From Roseateles toxinivorans (GTDB taxonomy: Bacteria > Pseudomonadota > Gammaproteobacteria > Burkholderiales > Burkholderiaceae_C), in NCBI RefSeq assembly GCF_004362525.1, contig NZ_SNXS01000002.1:806001-870000 (forward strand): 64,000 bases of DNA, given 5' to 3'. Positions within the stretch are counted from its first letter, which is position 1, and every line of letters begins with the position of its first letter. The notes beneath the pieces are model-generated. The model had not been told where the DNA came from and searched no databases. It was given only the letters and a program-made list of their open reading frames with translations. The position numbers and the translations under genes were made by a program. Positions 42,679 to 51,540 of the stretch are shown here, piece by piece.

Positions 42679-43122
42679 ATGCGCATAGGCGCCCTCAGCC
42701 AGGCCACCGGCGTGGACATCGAGACGATACGTTTCTATGAGAAGCAGGGCCTGCTGCCAGGCCCGGCGCGCAGCGACAACGGCTACCGCGATTACAACCA
42801 CGCCCATCTGGAGCGGCTGGCCTTCATCCGCCATTGCCGGGCGCTGGACATGTCGCTGGCCGACATCGCCCAGCTGCTGGCCTGCGTCGATCAGCCCGGC
42901 GCCAATCCGGACGGGGTTGACCGGCTGATCGAGCAGCAGCTGCAGCGCGTGCAGGCCCGGCTGAAAAGCATGCAGGCGCTGGAGCAGCAGTTGGTGGCGC
43001 TGCGTGCCCAGTGCGATGCCAACCATGCCCAGCATGCCTGCGGCATTCTGCACGAGCTGGTGTCGGCGGCCCATGGCGAGGCCTGCGCCTGCCACGAGCC
43101 ACCCGCCGCCGCATCCGCTTAG
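42679..43122 (+). CDS. MerR-family metal regulator, CadR/PbrR-like
   Basis: A 147-residue regulator. The winged helix is at residues 1-40 (IGALSQATGVDIETIRFYEKQGLL), a long dimer helix at 80-112, and a C-terminal metal loop with C112 and C121 (QCDANHAQHACGIL), placed as in CadR/PbrR (C112, C119). The third CadR cysteine at 77 aligns with P77; a cysteine occurs instead at 69, and the tail has an extra CACH. A Cd/Pb/Zn-responsive activator is likely, possibly with altered ligands. No metal-efflux gene adjoins; the matching operator lies before the P-type ATPase at 23.8 kb. Confidence 0.82.
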   Translation: MRIGALSQATGVDIETIRFYEKQGLLPGPARSDNGYRDYNHAHLERLAFIRHCRALDMSLADIAQLLACVDQPGANPDGVDRLIEQQLQRVQARLKSMQALEQQLVALRAQCDANHAQHACGILHELVSAAHGEACACHEPPAAASA

Positions 43123-44270
43123 CGCGCGGCCTTCGTCACCGCAATCAGCTCCTGGGTTGTCGTCACCGCGCCGGTGGGTGCCGGCAGCGTCGTCACCGTC
43201 ACGCTCTTGGGCAGCATGAACGGCACGGCATTGGTGGTCCACAGGCTGACATTGGTCGGCACGACGAAGCTGGACTGCAGCAGCGGCAGCGTCATGGCCA
43301 GCAGCGGGCTCGAGGCCGCCGGGCCCTGCACCTGGAAGTCCTTCAGCTGGAACTCGACGCGGAACTTGCACGAGTTGGCAAAGCTGCCGGCGGCGGTGGT
43401 GACGGTCTCGTTAGGGTCGCGGTTGATGGCGAACTCGTACTTGATCACGATGGCGGTGGCACCACCCAGCGCGGCAAAGCCATCGGTGACGCTCTTGCCG
43501 GTGATGGTGGCTGTGACGGCGATCTTGCCGCTGCCGCCGTTGACGATGCCGGCATTGGTCAGGCGCTGCTGCCAGTCGGCGGGTTCGTAGGTGGTGACGG
43601 TGTCATTGGCGCCGCCAGCCACCGCATCCTGACCCAGCGCCGCGCCGGTGACCGGATCCAGATAGAAAGTGGACAGGCCGACCGAGGCGGCGGTGACGCC
43701 GGTCACGGTGACCGTGCCGACGGTGGCCGCCGCGCCCTTGTAGGTGCCCGAGCTGAAGTCGTACTTGACGGTGTAGGGCGCCGAGCCGCTGATCGAGCTC
43801 GTCTGCCGGTAAGTCACCGAGTCACCGGCCTTGGCGACCAGCGGGGCACATTCGTTGCCCGAGGGTGCGGGTGACGGAGCAGGTGTCGGGGCTGGCGCAG
43901 GGGCGGGTGTTGGCGCGGGAGCTGGAGCTGGAGCAGGGGTCGGCGCGGGTGCCGGTGTCGGCGCAGGCGCAGGCGCGGGGGCTGGAGCAGGTGTTGGAGC
44001 CGGGGCAGGTGTGGGTGCCGGCGCAGGTGCGGGCGTTGGCGCTGGGGCCGGTGCGGGAGAAGGTGCCGGTGCCGGTGCCGGAGTAGGTGCTGGAGTAGGT
44101 GCTGGAGTAGGTGCAGGCGCAGGTGCAGGTGCTGGAGTAGGTGCCGGGGCAGGTGCCGGTACGGGGTCCGGATCACCGCCGCCGCAGGCCACCAGGGCCA
44201 CGCTGGCCATCAGGGCGGCCAGATGTTGCAGATTGCGCTTGGCAGGGACGAAGGGCTTGTTGCTGGACAT
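43119..44270 (-). CDS. Lipoprotein with long Pro-Ala-Thr repeat linker
   Basis: A 383-residue protein. The signal ends in a lipobox, LVACGGG. Residues about 38-138 are almost pure Ala-Pro with Thr (APAPAPTPAP units), a stiff wall-spanning or surface linker. The remaining 245 residues form a beta-rich domain that I do not recognise, with Cys at the beginning (ECAPLV) and middle (NSCKFR). The DNA of the linker is a degenerate 6-bp repeat, so its length may vary between strains. It converges on the MerR gene with four overlapping bases. Confidence 0.8.
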   Translation of the reverse strand: MSSNKPFVPAKRNLQHLAALMASVALVACGGGDPDPVPAPAPAPTPAPAPAPAPTPAPTPAPTPAPAPAPSPAPAPAPTPAPAPAPTPAPAPTPAPAPAPAPAPTPAPAPTPAPAPAPAPTPAPAPAPTPAPSPAPSGNECAPLVAKAGDSVTYRQTSSISGSAPYTVKYDFSSGTYKGAAATVGTVTVTGVTAASVGLSTFYLDPVTGAALGQDAVAGGANDTVTTYEPADWQQRLTNAGIVNGGSGKIAVTATITGKSVTDGFAALGGATAIVIKYEFAINRDPNETVTTAAGSFANSCKFRVEFQLKDFQVQGPAASSPLLAMTLPLLQSSFVVPTNVSLWTTNAVPFMLPKSVTVTTLPAPTGAVTTTQELIAVTKAAR

Positions 44271-44372
44271 GAAACTCTCCTGAGGTTGGCTGGACGCGTG
44301 AGGCCGTCTTGCACGACCCGTATCTGCTTACGCCAGACCGCAGGCGCAGAAGGCTCATCGACAGCGCAGGCC

Positions 44373-45194
44373 TCAGCGCGGCCCGCTCAGCCCCCAGGCC
44401 ACCAGCGCGGCGAAGAGCATGGCGTAGGCCAAGGTCGAGGCCCAGACGATGGCACCGGCTTTGCGCGGCTTCGGGCCGACCGCTGCCAGGCCGATCAGCG
44501 GCAGCACCTGCCCGGCATGGATGCCGACAAAGTGCGCCGGGCGCAGGTCGCCGCCGCCCAGCGCCCAGCCAAGCAGTGGCACGGTCGCGCCGCCGTCTGG
44601 CGGCTGGCGATCGCCGAGCAGCATGCCGACGCCGGCACCGAACACAAAGGTCAGCGCCAGGCCCAGCAGCACGGCCAGGCGGTAGGCGGCCGGCCGGTGG
44701 CTGTCGGAGTGGCGATAGAGCTGCCAGGCCAGTAGCGGCTGGGTGGCCGTCAGCACCATCGCCCCAATCCCCATCAAGGTGTACATCGCGCCATGCCAGG
44801 CGTCGGCCACGTTGTAGTGCGAGGCCTGGCCTAGCGCAGCCTGCAGTGTGATGTAGGCCAGCTCGAAGCTGCCCGTGCCTATCAGCAGCCAGACGATCCA
44901 GTCCACGGCCCGACCTCGTCGCCGCGCCGCCGGCAGATGGCCGACGAACCAGGCCGTGGTCAGCGCCAGCACGGCGATGGACAGGGTGAACTTGATCGGC
45001 TTGATCCAGACATTGGCGCCGCGCAGCAGGCGCTCGTCCAGGCCCCAGGCCAGGCCAAAAGGCAACAGCAGCGCAAGCAGCAGGCCGCCATAGAGGGCCA
45101 GGCGGCGTTCTCGGGCCAGCAACTCGGTCAGCCAGGGGCTGGGTAGCAGCGAGACGGTGGTGCGCAAGGGCTGGGCGGGGTTCAGCGTAGGCAT
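44373..45194 (-). CDS. Integral membrane protein, function unknown
   Basis: A 273-residue protein starting MPTLNPA with about seven hydrophobic segments (near 30-50, 62-80, 95-125, 140-162, 178-205, 222-245 and 250-270) and conserved-looking WIKPIKFTLS, HGAMYTLMG and HFVGIHAGQVLPL stretches with histidines in helices. I do not recognise the family. It is divergent from a TetR regulator gene, with a clear operator between them, so it is probably under its repression. Confidence 0.7.
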   Translation of the reverse strand: MPTLNPAQPLRTTVSLLPSPWLTELLARERRLALYGGLLLALLLPFGLAWGLDERLLRGANVWIKPIKFTLSIAVLALTTAWFVGHLPAARRRGRAVDWIVWLLIGTGSFELAYITLQAALGQASHYNVADAWHGAMYTLMGIGAMVLTATQPLLAWQLYRHSDSHRPAAYRLAVLLGLALTFVFGAGVGMLLGDRQPPDGGATVPLLGWALGGGDLRPAHFVGIHAGQVLPLIGLAAVGPKPRKAGAIVWASTLAYAMLFAALVAWGLSGPR

Positions 45195-45214
45195 GGGTCG
45201 TGGCTCCGGCGGGT

Positions 45215-45235
45215 TATCTAAACACTGTTCAGATA
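45215..45235. promoter_or_regulatory. TetR operator between the divergent genes
   Basis: TATCTAAACA (45215-45224) and TGTTCAGATA (45226-45235) form a 21-bp dyad with one mismatch around a central C. It lies between the membrane-protein and TetR start codons. A further ATCTGAAC at 45250 may be a half site. This fits autoregulated repression of both genes. Confidence 0.7.
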
Positions 45236-45294
45236 AAACGATAAAGTATGATCTGAACGCTGTCAAGTTCAACCTCGACGAGAGGCTTCCCCCC

Positions 45295-45960
45295 ATGCCC
45301 AAACCCAGCTCAAGCCCTGCCGCGGCGACGCATCGCGACGGCTATCACCACGGCGCCTTGCGCGAGTCGCTGATCGAGGCTGCCGAGGCGGTGCTGGCCG
45401 AGCGTGGGGTCGAGGGCTTCTCGCTGCGCGAGGTGGCGCGCCGCTCGGGGGTATCGCCGGCGGCCCCGGCCCATCACTTCGGCGATGCCGCCGGCCTGCT
45501 GGAGGCCGTGGCCACCCAGGCCTTCGATGGCCTGACCGCAGCGCTGCAGGCCGGCAATGCGCGTGGCGGTGACGACCCCCTTGCACGGCTGGTCGAGCAG
45601 GGTCTGGGCTATGTCGGCTTCGCGCTGGCGCACCCGGGGCGCTTCGGCCTGATGTTCCGCTGCGGCGCGCAGCGGGGCGAGGCGCTGCAGCTGAGCGGGC
45701 GGGCCGCCTTCCTGACTTTGGAACAGGGCATACGCGAGCTTTGCGGCGTGCCCGCGCCCGAGCCGCTGGCGCCGGCGCAGATGCAGGCGCTGCTGTCGGT
45801 CTGGTCGGTGGTGCACGGCTTTGCCCACCTCGCCCTGGCCGGGCAGTTCGACGGCCAGCTGCCACCGGGCGGCCGCGACGGCCTGCTGCGCGAGACCCTG
45901 GCGCCGATGCTGCGGGCGCAGCTTGCGGGCCTGCAATTGATCTCGCTTGCGCGGCGCTGA
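45295..45960 (+). CDS. TetR-family transcriptional regulator
   Basis: A 221-residue repressor starting MPKPSSSP. The DNA-binding helices occupy about residues 17-65 (HGALRESLIEAAEAVLAERGVEGFSLREVARRSGVSPAA), followed by the TetR_C-like ligand domain with RFGLMFRCG. The in-frame start 138 bases upstream would read through the operator and was rejected. It is divergent from the membrane-protein gene; a 21-bp dyad in the gap is its likely site. The ligand is unknown. Confidence 0.9.
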   Translation: MPKPSSSPAAATHRDGYHHGALRESLIEAAEAVLAERGVEGFSLREVARRSGVSPAAPAHHFGDAAGLLEAVATQAFDGLTAALQAGNARGGDDPLARLVEQGLGYVGFALAHPGRFGLMFRCGAQRGEALQLSGRAAFLTLEQGIRELCGVPAPEPLAPAQMQALLSVWSVVHGFAHLALAGQFDGQLPPGGRDGLLRETLAPMLRAQLAGLQLISLARR

Positions 45961-45999
45961 TCGGGCAATATCGCGGAACTCTCAGAAAGAGGCCGTGCC

Positions 46000-47568
46000 A
46001 TGGCAGACACCTCCAGCAAGACGATGGACAAGAAGAACGTGGTCTGGCCGCCCGGCGGCCACGCCAAGCTGGCGATGTGGGCAGGCATCAAGGGTCAGCT
46101 GGACAAGATCCTGCTGCCCTTTGTCGATGGCGATCTCGGCAGCATCAAGACACGCGATGCCGATGAGCTGATCAAGGAAGCGATCGCCAAGAAGGATGCC
46201 GTCAAGGACACCTACTTCAAGATCGGCCTGATCGGCAGCGACCTGGTGCTGCGCGTCAAGGCCAAGGAAAAAGGCATTGCCCAGATCCTTGGCTATGACC
46301 AGCAGGACGCGCTGCTGCTGAAGAAGTGCGAGCTGAAGAAGGCCGGGGCGGCCGAGCCGGCGAAGGTGACCGAGACGATCAAGTTCCCGACGTATATCGC
46401 GCTGTCCAGCGATGACTGCAAGCCGCTGCTCAACGAGTACCTTGACGTCGGCGATGGCTTCAAGATCACCCTGGAGATCAAGGTCGAGGGCGTGGCCGAG
46501 AACTCCGGCCTGAAGGGCCGCGTCACCGAAGAGCACAAGCGCCTGTGCGAGCGCTATCAGAAAGAGGCCAAGGCAATTGCCGACGAGGCCGCCACCACCC
46601 TGTCCAAGCTGACGGTGCGCAGCGGCCGCACCTTGCAGGAGGTCGCCGACGACGCCAACACCAAGCTGAAGAAGCTGTTCGATCAGGCGACCGTGGCCAA
46701 GGCCTTCGAGGTCGCCGTGCTGGCGATGGCGCAGAAGGACTCCAACCTCAAGCAGCATGTGAAGGAGTGGAAGATCAAGGCCGCCTGCACGGCCGTGATC
46801 ACCACCATCAAGCTGGCCACCGCCTTTGCCCGCCTGGCCGCCAGCCATGGCGCCGACGTCACCGCCTACGGCAGCATCGTCACCTGCGGCTTTTCCATTT
46901 ACACCCTGATCAAGGACTTCGCCAAGACCGAGGAGGCGGCGGCCGCCGAGCTGGACAAGTCCATCGATCTGTACAAGCGCAGCGCCAATGACCTGCTGGC
47001 CGAGGTCGAGGCCGCCTTCAAGGACAACAAGCTGAAGTCAGGCACGGTGCTGGGCACCCTGGGCACGCTGGGCGACGCCGCTTCCCTGGCGCAGGACAGG
47101 ATCACCGCCAAGATCAAGAAGCTCACCGGCAAGGACGTGGCCCAGGAGCCCGAGTCGGTGCGGCTGCGTTACCTGGTCGAGCTGGGCAAGCTGCTGAACG
47201 CGCTGGACAAGCATTTCGAGACCATGAACAAGGCGATGGAGACCTTCCGCGCCTCGTCGATCAACGAGGCCGTCAAGGCCTGGCCCAAGCTGCAGGAGCT
47301 GAAGACGGCCTGCAAGGAGGCGATCGACTACTTTCGCACTCGCGAGACCTATGCCGAGAACGCCAAGGCCGAGATCCAGGCGCTGAATATCGCCGTCGAC
47401 GACTCGACCACCCTGGACAAGCTCAAGAGCTTTGTGGCCGGCGTGCGCGGTCTGGACTCGAGCAAGGTGATGGCCGGTGCCGGTGGCGTGCTGACGGTGG
47501 CCAACACCACGCGCACGGCCTACTCGGCGGTGTCCGGGCTGGTGACGGCGGTTAAGGCCTTTGTCTGA
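46000..47568 (+). CDS. Unrecognised Lys/Ala-rich helical protein, 522 residues
   Basis: Starts MADTSSKTMDKKN with GAAAGAGG upstream and has no signal peptide. Residues 1-165 look beta-rich and mixed (FKIGLIGSDLVLRVKAKEKGIAQILGY). From about 175 onward the sequence is long charged helices with heptad-like spacing. They are broken near 265-305 by two hydrophobic stretches, ACTAVITTIKLATAFA and YGSIVTCGFSIYTLI, that could insert in a membrane. The end (GAGGVLTVANTTRTAYSAVSGLVTAV) is again hydrophobic. Long helices plus a hidden hydrophobic hairpin recall alpha-pore-forming toxins, but no motif proves it. It stands alone between the TetR gene and a convergent alkylsulfatase-type gene. Confidence 0.75.
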   Translation: MADTSSKTMDKKNVVWPPGGHAKLAMWAGIKGQLDKILLPFVDGDLGSIKTRDADELIKEAIAKKDAVKDTYFKIGLIGSDLVLRVKAKEKGIAQILGYDQQDALLLKKCELKKAGAAEPAKVTETIKFPTYIALSSDDCKPLLNEYLDVGDGFKITLEIKVEGVAENSGLKGRVTEEHKRLCERYQKEAKAIADEAATTLSKLTVRSGRTLQEVADDANTKLKKLFDQATVAKAFEVAVLAMAQKDSNLKQHVKEWKIKAACTAVITTIKLATAFARLAASHGADVTAYGSIVTCGFSIYTLIKDFAKTEEAAAAELDKSIDLYKRSANDLLAEVEAAFKDNKLKSGTVLGTLGTLGDAASLAQDRITAKIKKLTGKDVAQEPESVRLRYLVELGKLLNALDKHFETMNKAMETFRASSINEAVKAWPKLQELKTACKEAIDYFRTRETYAENAKAEIQALNIAVDDSTTLDKLKSFVAGVRGLDSSKVMAGAGGVLTVANTTRTAYSAVSGLVTAVKAFV

Positions 47569-47583
47569 GCCAGCCGGCGAAGC

Positions 47584-49563
47584 TCATCGCGTGACGATGG
47601 CAAAGGTGCCCGGCGCCTTGTCGATCAGGCTGAAGAAGCGCAGCAGATCGATCTTGCTGCCGGCGGTCTTCAGATCGTCGGACAGCAGCGTGTCCTTCAC
47701 CCCGGCGGTGCCGGCCATCATCTTGATGAAGATGGGCTTGGTCAGCGTCAGCGTCGCGTTGGCCTGCGCAGCCGGCTCGCCACGCTTGTGATGCAGCACC
47801 GCGTTCTCTATCCACAGCACATAGTTCTCCTTGCTGTCGCTGAGCACCAGGTTGATCGTCAGATTGATGCCCTCGGCCTTGGGGCCGTTGAGGCCGGCCG
47901 CCATCGCCTCGAGAAAGCGCTCGGTCGGCGTCTGGGCCAGCATCTCGATGAAGCTGGCGCGGTTGACGCCCTTGTCCGGCGCGCCCCTGCGCAGCTCCAT
48001 CGCGGCGGTCAGGTAGCTGTTGCGCCAGGTCGAGGCCTCGCTCTGGTAGCCCAGCTGCTCGTAGGTGCGGGCCAGCAGCTCCTTGGCGCCCTGGTGCTCG
48101 GGCGCGCCGAACACGGCCTGGTTCAGCAGCTCGGCGGCCCAGCGGAACTCGCCCTTGTCGAAGGCCTCCTGCGCGGCGGCCACCGCCTTGTCGGCGCCGC
48201 CGATCAGGGCCAGATAGCGCTTGGCCGACTCCTGTGGCGGCAGCGGATTCAGGTTGGCCGGGTTGCCGTCATAGGCGCCCAGATAGTGCTGATAGACCGC
48301 CTTGACGTTGTGGCGCAGGTCGCCGTAGTAGCCGCGGGCGCCGAAGTGGCTCTGCAGCGACGGGGGCAGCTTGAGCTCGTCGGCAATCTCGCGCGGGGTC
48401 CGGCCGGCGTTGATCAGCCTCACCGTCTGGTCGTGCGTGTACTTGTAGACATCGCGGTGCTTGGTGATGAAGTCGGTGATGCGCTCGCGGCCCCAGATCG
48501 GCCAGTTGTGCTGGCCGAAATAGACCTCGGCGGCCGAGGCCTCGACCTGCTCCAGCGCCTGCTGCATGTACTTTGACCAGCGCAGCGCATCGCGCACCTT
48601 GGCGCCGCGCACCGGCAGCAGGTTGTGCATGGTCTGGGCCAGGTTCTCGGCCCCGCCATAGGCCTTCAGGTCCGGCAGGTGAAAGCTCAGCTCGGCCGGG
48701 GCTTCGGCGCCGGGCACGTTGTGGAAGACGAAGCGCACTCCGTCCAGGGTCAGCTCTTGCCTGTCCTGCGTGATCAGCTGGTTGGGCGGCAGGATGCCGA
48801 AGCAGCCATAGGCCACGTTCTTGCCCAGGCCGGTGTCGACCAGGCCCTTGGCCGAGCGCTCCAGGTCCTTGCCGAACTGGTAGCTGGAGCGTCGGCCCAT
48901 CGCCGTGCCGACCATCACGTTCTCGCTGGTCGCCTCTTCCATGAAGCCGGCCGGGGCGACGACCGGGATCTTGCGCGCCGCGACCTCCTCGGCCGTGGCC
49001 ACGCCCAGCACGCCACCGAAATGGTCGATATGGCTGTGCGTAAACACGATCGCCGAGACCGGCTTGTTGCCCAGGTGCTGGCGGGCGAAGGCCAGGGCGG
49101 CGGCGGCGCTTTCGCGTGCGGTCAGCGTGTCGACGACGATCCAGCCGGTCTTGCCCTCGATCAGGGTCATATTGCCGATGTCGAAGCCGCGCAGCTGGTA
49201 GATGCCGTCCACCACCTTGAACAGGCCGATCTGCGCATTCAGCACGGCATGACGCCACAGACTGGGGTTGACGGTGTCCGGCGCCTTGCCATCGATGAAC
49301 TTGAAGGCGTCGAAGTCGATCAGTACTGCGCCATCCGGCCCCAGCACCTGGCCGCCGGGCCGCGCGATGAAGCCGCGCCGGGCGTCCTCGAAGTCCTGCT
49401 GATCGGCCAGCGGCAGGTCCTTGGCCATCTGCGCGTTGGCGGCCAGCGTGCTCGGTGCGGCGTCACCGCCGCCGCCCACGCCGGGAGTCTTGCCGCAGGC
49501 GACAAGGCCGCAGAGAAGGAGGCTCGGCAGGGTCAGCCGCAGGCGGGCGCCGGGATGATGCAT
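47584..49563 (-). CDS. Alkyl sulfatase-like MBL-fold lipoprotein (SdsA/BDS1 family)
   Basis: A 659-residue protein starting MHHPGAR with a lipobox LVACGKT near residue 24. The metallo-beta-lactamase part has THSHIDHFGG near 175, the extra acidic/His ligands further on (GAEAPAEL region), and FGQHNWPIWG near 345. An alkyl-sulfatase dimerisation domain and a C-terminal SCP2-like domain follow, the order found in SdsA1 of Pseudomonas. It likely hydrolyses primary or secondary alkyl sulfates at the cell surface, although many members have broader esterase roles. It is convergent with the unknown 522-residue protein. Confidence 0.88.
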   Translation of the reverse strand: MHHPGARLRLTLPSLLLCGLVACGKTPGVGGGGDAAPSTLAANAQMAKDLPLADQQDFEDARRGFIARPGGQVLGPDGAVLIDFDAFKFIDGKAPDTVNPSLWRHAVLNAQIGLFKVVDGIYQLRGFDIGNMTLIEGKTGWIVVDTLTARESAAAALAFARQHLGNKPVSAIVFTHSHIDHFGGVLGVATAEEVAARKIPVVAPAGFMEEATSENVMVGTAMGRRSSYQFGKDLERSAKGLVDTGLGKNVAYGCFGILPPNQLITQDRQELTLDGVRFVFHNVPGAEAPAELSFHLPDLKAYGGAENLAQTMHNLLPVRGAKVRDALRWSKYMQQALEQVEASAAEVYFGQHNWPIWGRERITDFITKHRDVYKYTHDQTVRLINAGRTPREIADELKLPPSLQSHFGARGYYGDLRHNVKAVYQHYLGAYDGNPANLNPLPPQESAKRYLALIGGADKAVAAAQEAFDKGEFRWAAELLNQAVFGAPEHQGAKELLARTYEQLGYQSEASTWRNSYLTAAMELRRGAPDKGVNRASFIEMLAQTPTERFLEAMAAGLNGPKAEGINLTINLVLSDSKENYVLWIENAVLHHKRGEPAAQANATLTLTKPIFIKMMAGTAGVKDTLLSDDLKTAGSKIDLLRFFSLIDKAPGTFAIVTR

Positions 49564-49635
49564 GGGGTGTCTCCGCGATGTTGTGTTTGTCGGAGACGGA
49601 GACTGCCACACACGCCAGCGTCTTGCACTCCAGGG

Positions 49636-50436
49636 CTACATCTCTTTGAACAGATGCAGATAGCTGCGGCTCACCGGCAGACGCTCGGGCCGGCCCTTGA
49701 GCGCGATCTCGGCGGTTTCGTTATCGCCGCGGGTGACGCGCTGGACGGCGCCCAGATTCACCACCACCGCGCGGTGCACCTGGGCAAACTGGCTCGGGTC
49801 CAGCTGGGCCAGAAGCTCCTTCAGTGACAGGCGTATCACCGCCTCGACGGCCGCGCCATCGTCGTCGTTCCAGGCCACCAGCGTGTATTTGGTGTCCGCG
49901 CGCAGATAGGCAATCGCCTGCACCGGAATCATGCGCAGCGCCCCGCCCACGGTGGCGCGAACCCAGCGCAGCGGCTCCACCCCCGGCGCCGCCACGCCCG
50001 CGGCCCGCGCCAGCTGCACGGCCAGCTGCTGCAGCAGCGCGTCCGAGTGCACCACCGGCTGGGCCGTGGCCATGCGCTCCTGCAGGCGCAGCACCGTCTC
50101 GGCCAGCCGGCCGGGCGTGACCGGCTTGACCAGGTAGTCGAGCACACCATGCTCGAAGGCCTGCAGCGCGTACTGCTCGAAGGCGGTGACGAAGACCAGA
50201 TGGGCGCGCCTGCCGATGCGCCGCGCCGCCTCGACGCCCGACACGCCGGGCATGTGCACGTCGAGAAAGCAGATATCCGGCTGCAAGGCTTCGAGTTGCT
50301 CGACCGCCTCGCGGCCATTGCGCGCCTCGGCCACGATCTGCAGCGCCGGCCAGGCCTCGGCCAGGCGGCGGCGCAGCACCTCGCGCAGCAGCGGCTCGTC
50401 ATCGGCGATCAGGGCGGTGGGCTTGCGTTCGGTCAT
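49636..50436 (-). CDS. LytTR-family response regulator
   Basis: A 266-residue regulator starting MTERKPT. The receiver domain spans about 7-120, with acidic pocket DDE, phosphoacceptor D in ICFLDVHMPGVSG and a lysine in YLVKPV. The LytTR DNA-binding domain lies at 160-262 (IPVQAIAYLRADTKYTLV, FAQVHRAVVVNL, PVSRSYLHLFKEM). Its start overlaps the stop of the LytS-like kinase gene, forming a two-component pair. Targets are not evident, but relatives often control adjacent membrane proteins or envelope functions. Confidence 0.93.
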   Translation of the reverse strand: MTERKPTALIADDEPLLREVLRRRLAEAWPALQIVAEARNGREAVEQLEALQPDICFLDVHMPGVSGVEAARRIGRRAHLVFVTAFEQYALQAFEHGVLDYLVKPVTPGRLAETVLRLQERMATAQPVVHSDALLQQLAVQLARAAGVAAPGVEPLRWVRATVGGALRMIPVQAIAYLRADTKYTLVAWNDDDGAAVEAVIRLSLKELLAQLDPSQFAQVHRAVVVNLGAVQRVTRGDNETAEIALKGRPERLPVSRSYLHLFKEM

Positions 50437-51521
50437 GTGGCCATCTCTTGTGCGGGCAGGTCCAGTTCGGCACACACGCCATGGGGCACAACCTCACGCA
50501 GCGTCAGCGTGGCGTCACCGTCGAACACGAGGGCCAGCCGCTCGCGCAGGCCGGCCAGGCCGGTGCCCAGGCCGCTGCCGCTGGCGCGCAGGCCCACGCC
50601 GGTGTCACGCACCTGCAGCCGGCAGCGGCCACCTTCGCGGCGCACCGACACATCGATGCGGCCGCCTTCCTCGCTCGGGTCAATGCCATGGCGCACGGCA
50701 TTTTCCACCAGGGTCAGCAGCGTCATTGCCGGGCAGCGCAGGCGCTCGGTGCCGGGCTCGACGGTGATGCCGAAGGCCAGCCGGTCGGGCAGGCGCATCT
50801 GCATCAGGCCCAGGTAGGCGCGCACCAGATCCAGCTCCTGGCTCAGCGGGCTGTGGGTCTCGTCCAGTCGCGGCACGGCGGCGCGCAGGTACTCAATCAG
50901 CTGCTCCAGCACCGGCGCGGCGCGCGGCGAGCCGGTTTCCACCAGCGCATGGACATTGGCCAGGGTGTTGAACAGAAAGTGCGGCTGCACCTGGGCGCTG
51001 AGCAGGCGCATGCGCGCGTCCAAGGCCTGGCGGGCCAGCTCGCTGCGCTCCAGCTCGAAGGCCAGCGCCTGCTCGCGGGCCCAGGCCTCGCGCTGGCGCA
51101 CCAGGGCCGACAGCGCGACCCAGGGAGCGATCAGCAGGGCCGGCAGCGTCAGGATGCCGAAGCCGGCGAGCCGGCCCTGCACCTTCCAGAACGGCGGCGC
51201 ATCGGGCGCGGTGCTGAGCACATAGATGATCACGGTGGTCAGCGGAATCGCCACCGCCACGGCCAGCACCTGCAGGGCCCAGCGTGCCAGCCAGGGCGGC
51301 AGCCGGCGCGGCCATTGCTCGAACAGGCCAAAGGCCAGCATCGCGCAAAAACCCACCGCGAAGGCGCGCAGAAAGAAGGTCCAGGCCGGGTCCTGCCAGG
51401 TCAGGCTCAGCGGCAGGGCCAAGAGCAGCGTGGCGATGCCGCTGACCCGCAGCCGGCGCGTATTCAAGAGCAGGGCCAGGCCTTGCGGCTTGCCTGTTGA
51501 GGGAGGGCGGGAAGGGTTCAT
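50433..51521 (-). CDS. LytS/YehU-type sensor histidine kinase
   Basis: A 362-residue kinase with about four membrane helices in residues 25-145, a short coiled coil, the His_kinase box QVQPHFLFNTLANVHALVE near 180, and an ATPase domain (NAVRHGIDP, DTGVGL, GTGLAGLRERL). It has no separate sensor domain, so the membrane part or an interacting protein is the sensor. It is encoded just before, and overlaps by four bases, the LytTR regulator; the DUF2306 gene lies 19 bp upstream on the same strand and may belong to the unit. Confidence 0.92.
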   Translation of the reverse strand: MNPSRPPSTGKPQGLALLLNTRRLRVSGIATLLLALPLSLTWQDPAWTFFLRAFAVGFCAMLAFGLFEQWPRRLPPWLARWALQVLAVAVAIPLTTVIIYVLSTAPDAPPFWKVQGRLAGFGILTLPALLIAPWVALSALVRQREAWAREQALAFELERSELARQALDARMRLLSAQVQPHFLFNTLANVHALVETGSPRAAPVLEQLIEYLRAAVPRLDETHSPLSQELDLVRAYLGLMQMRLPDRLAFGITVEPGTERLRCPAMTLLTLVENAVRHGIDPSEEGGRIDVSVRREGGRCRLQVRDTGVGLRASGSGLGTGLAGLRERLALVFDGDATLTLREVVPHGVCAELDLPAQEMAT

Positions 51522-51540
51522 GCCGCAACCATAGCCGGTC

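Noticed and set aside
43831-44283. Gly-Ala repeat frames on the plus strand, and a CRISPR-like look of the repeated DNA.
   Set aside because: They are the complement of the Ala-Pro linker of the minus-strand lipoprotein. The repeat unit is a 6-bp codon pair with no spacers, so it is not a CRISPR array.
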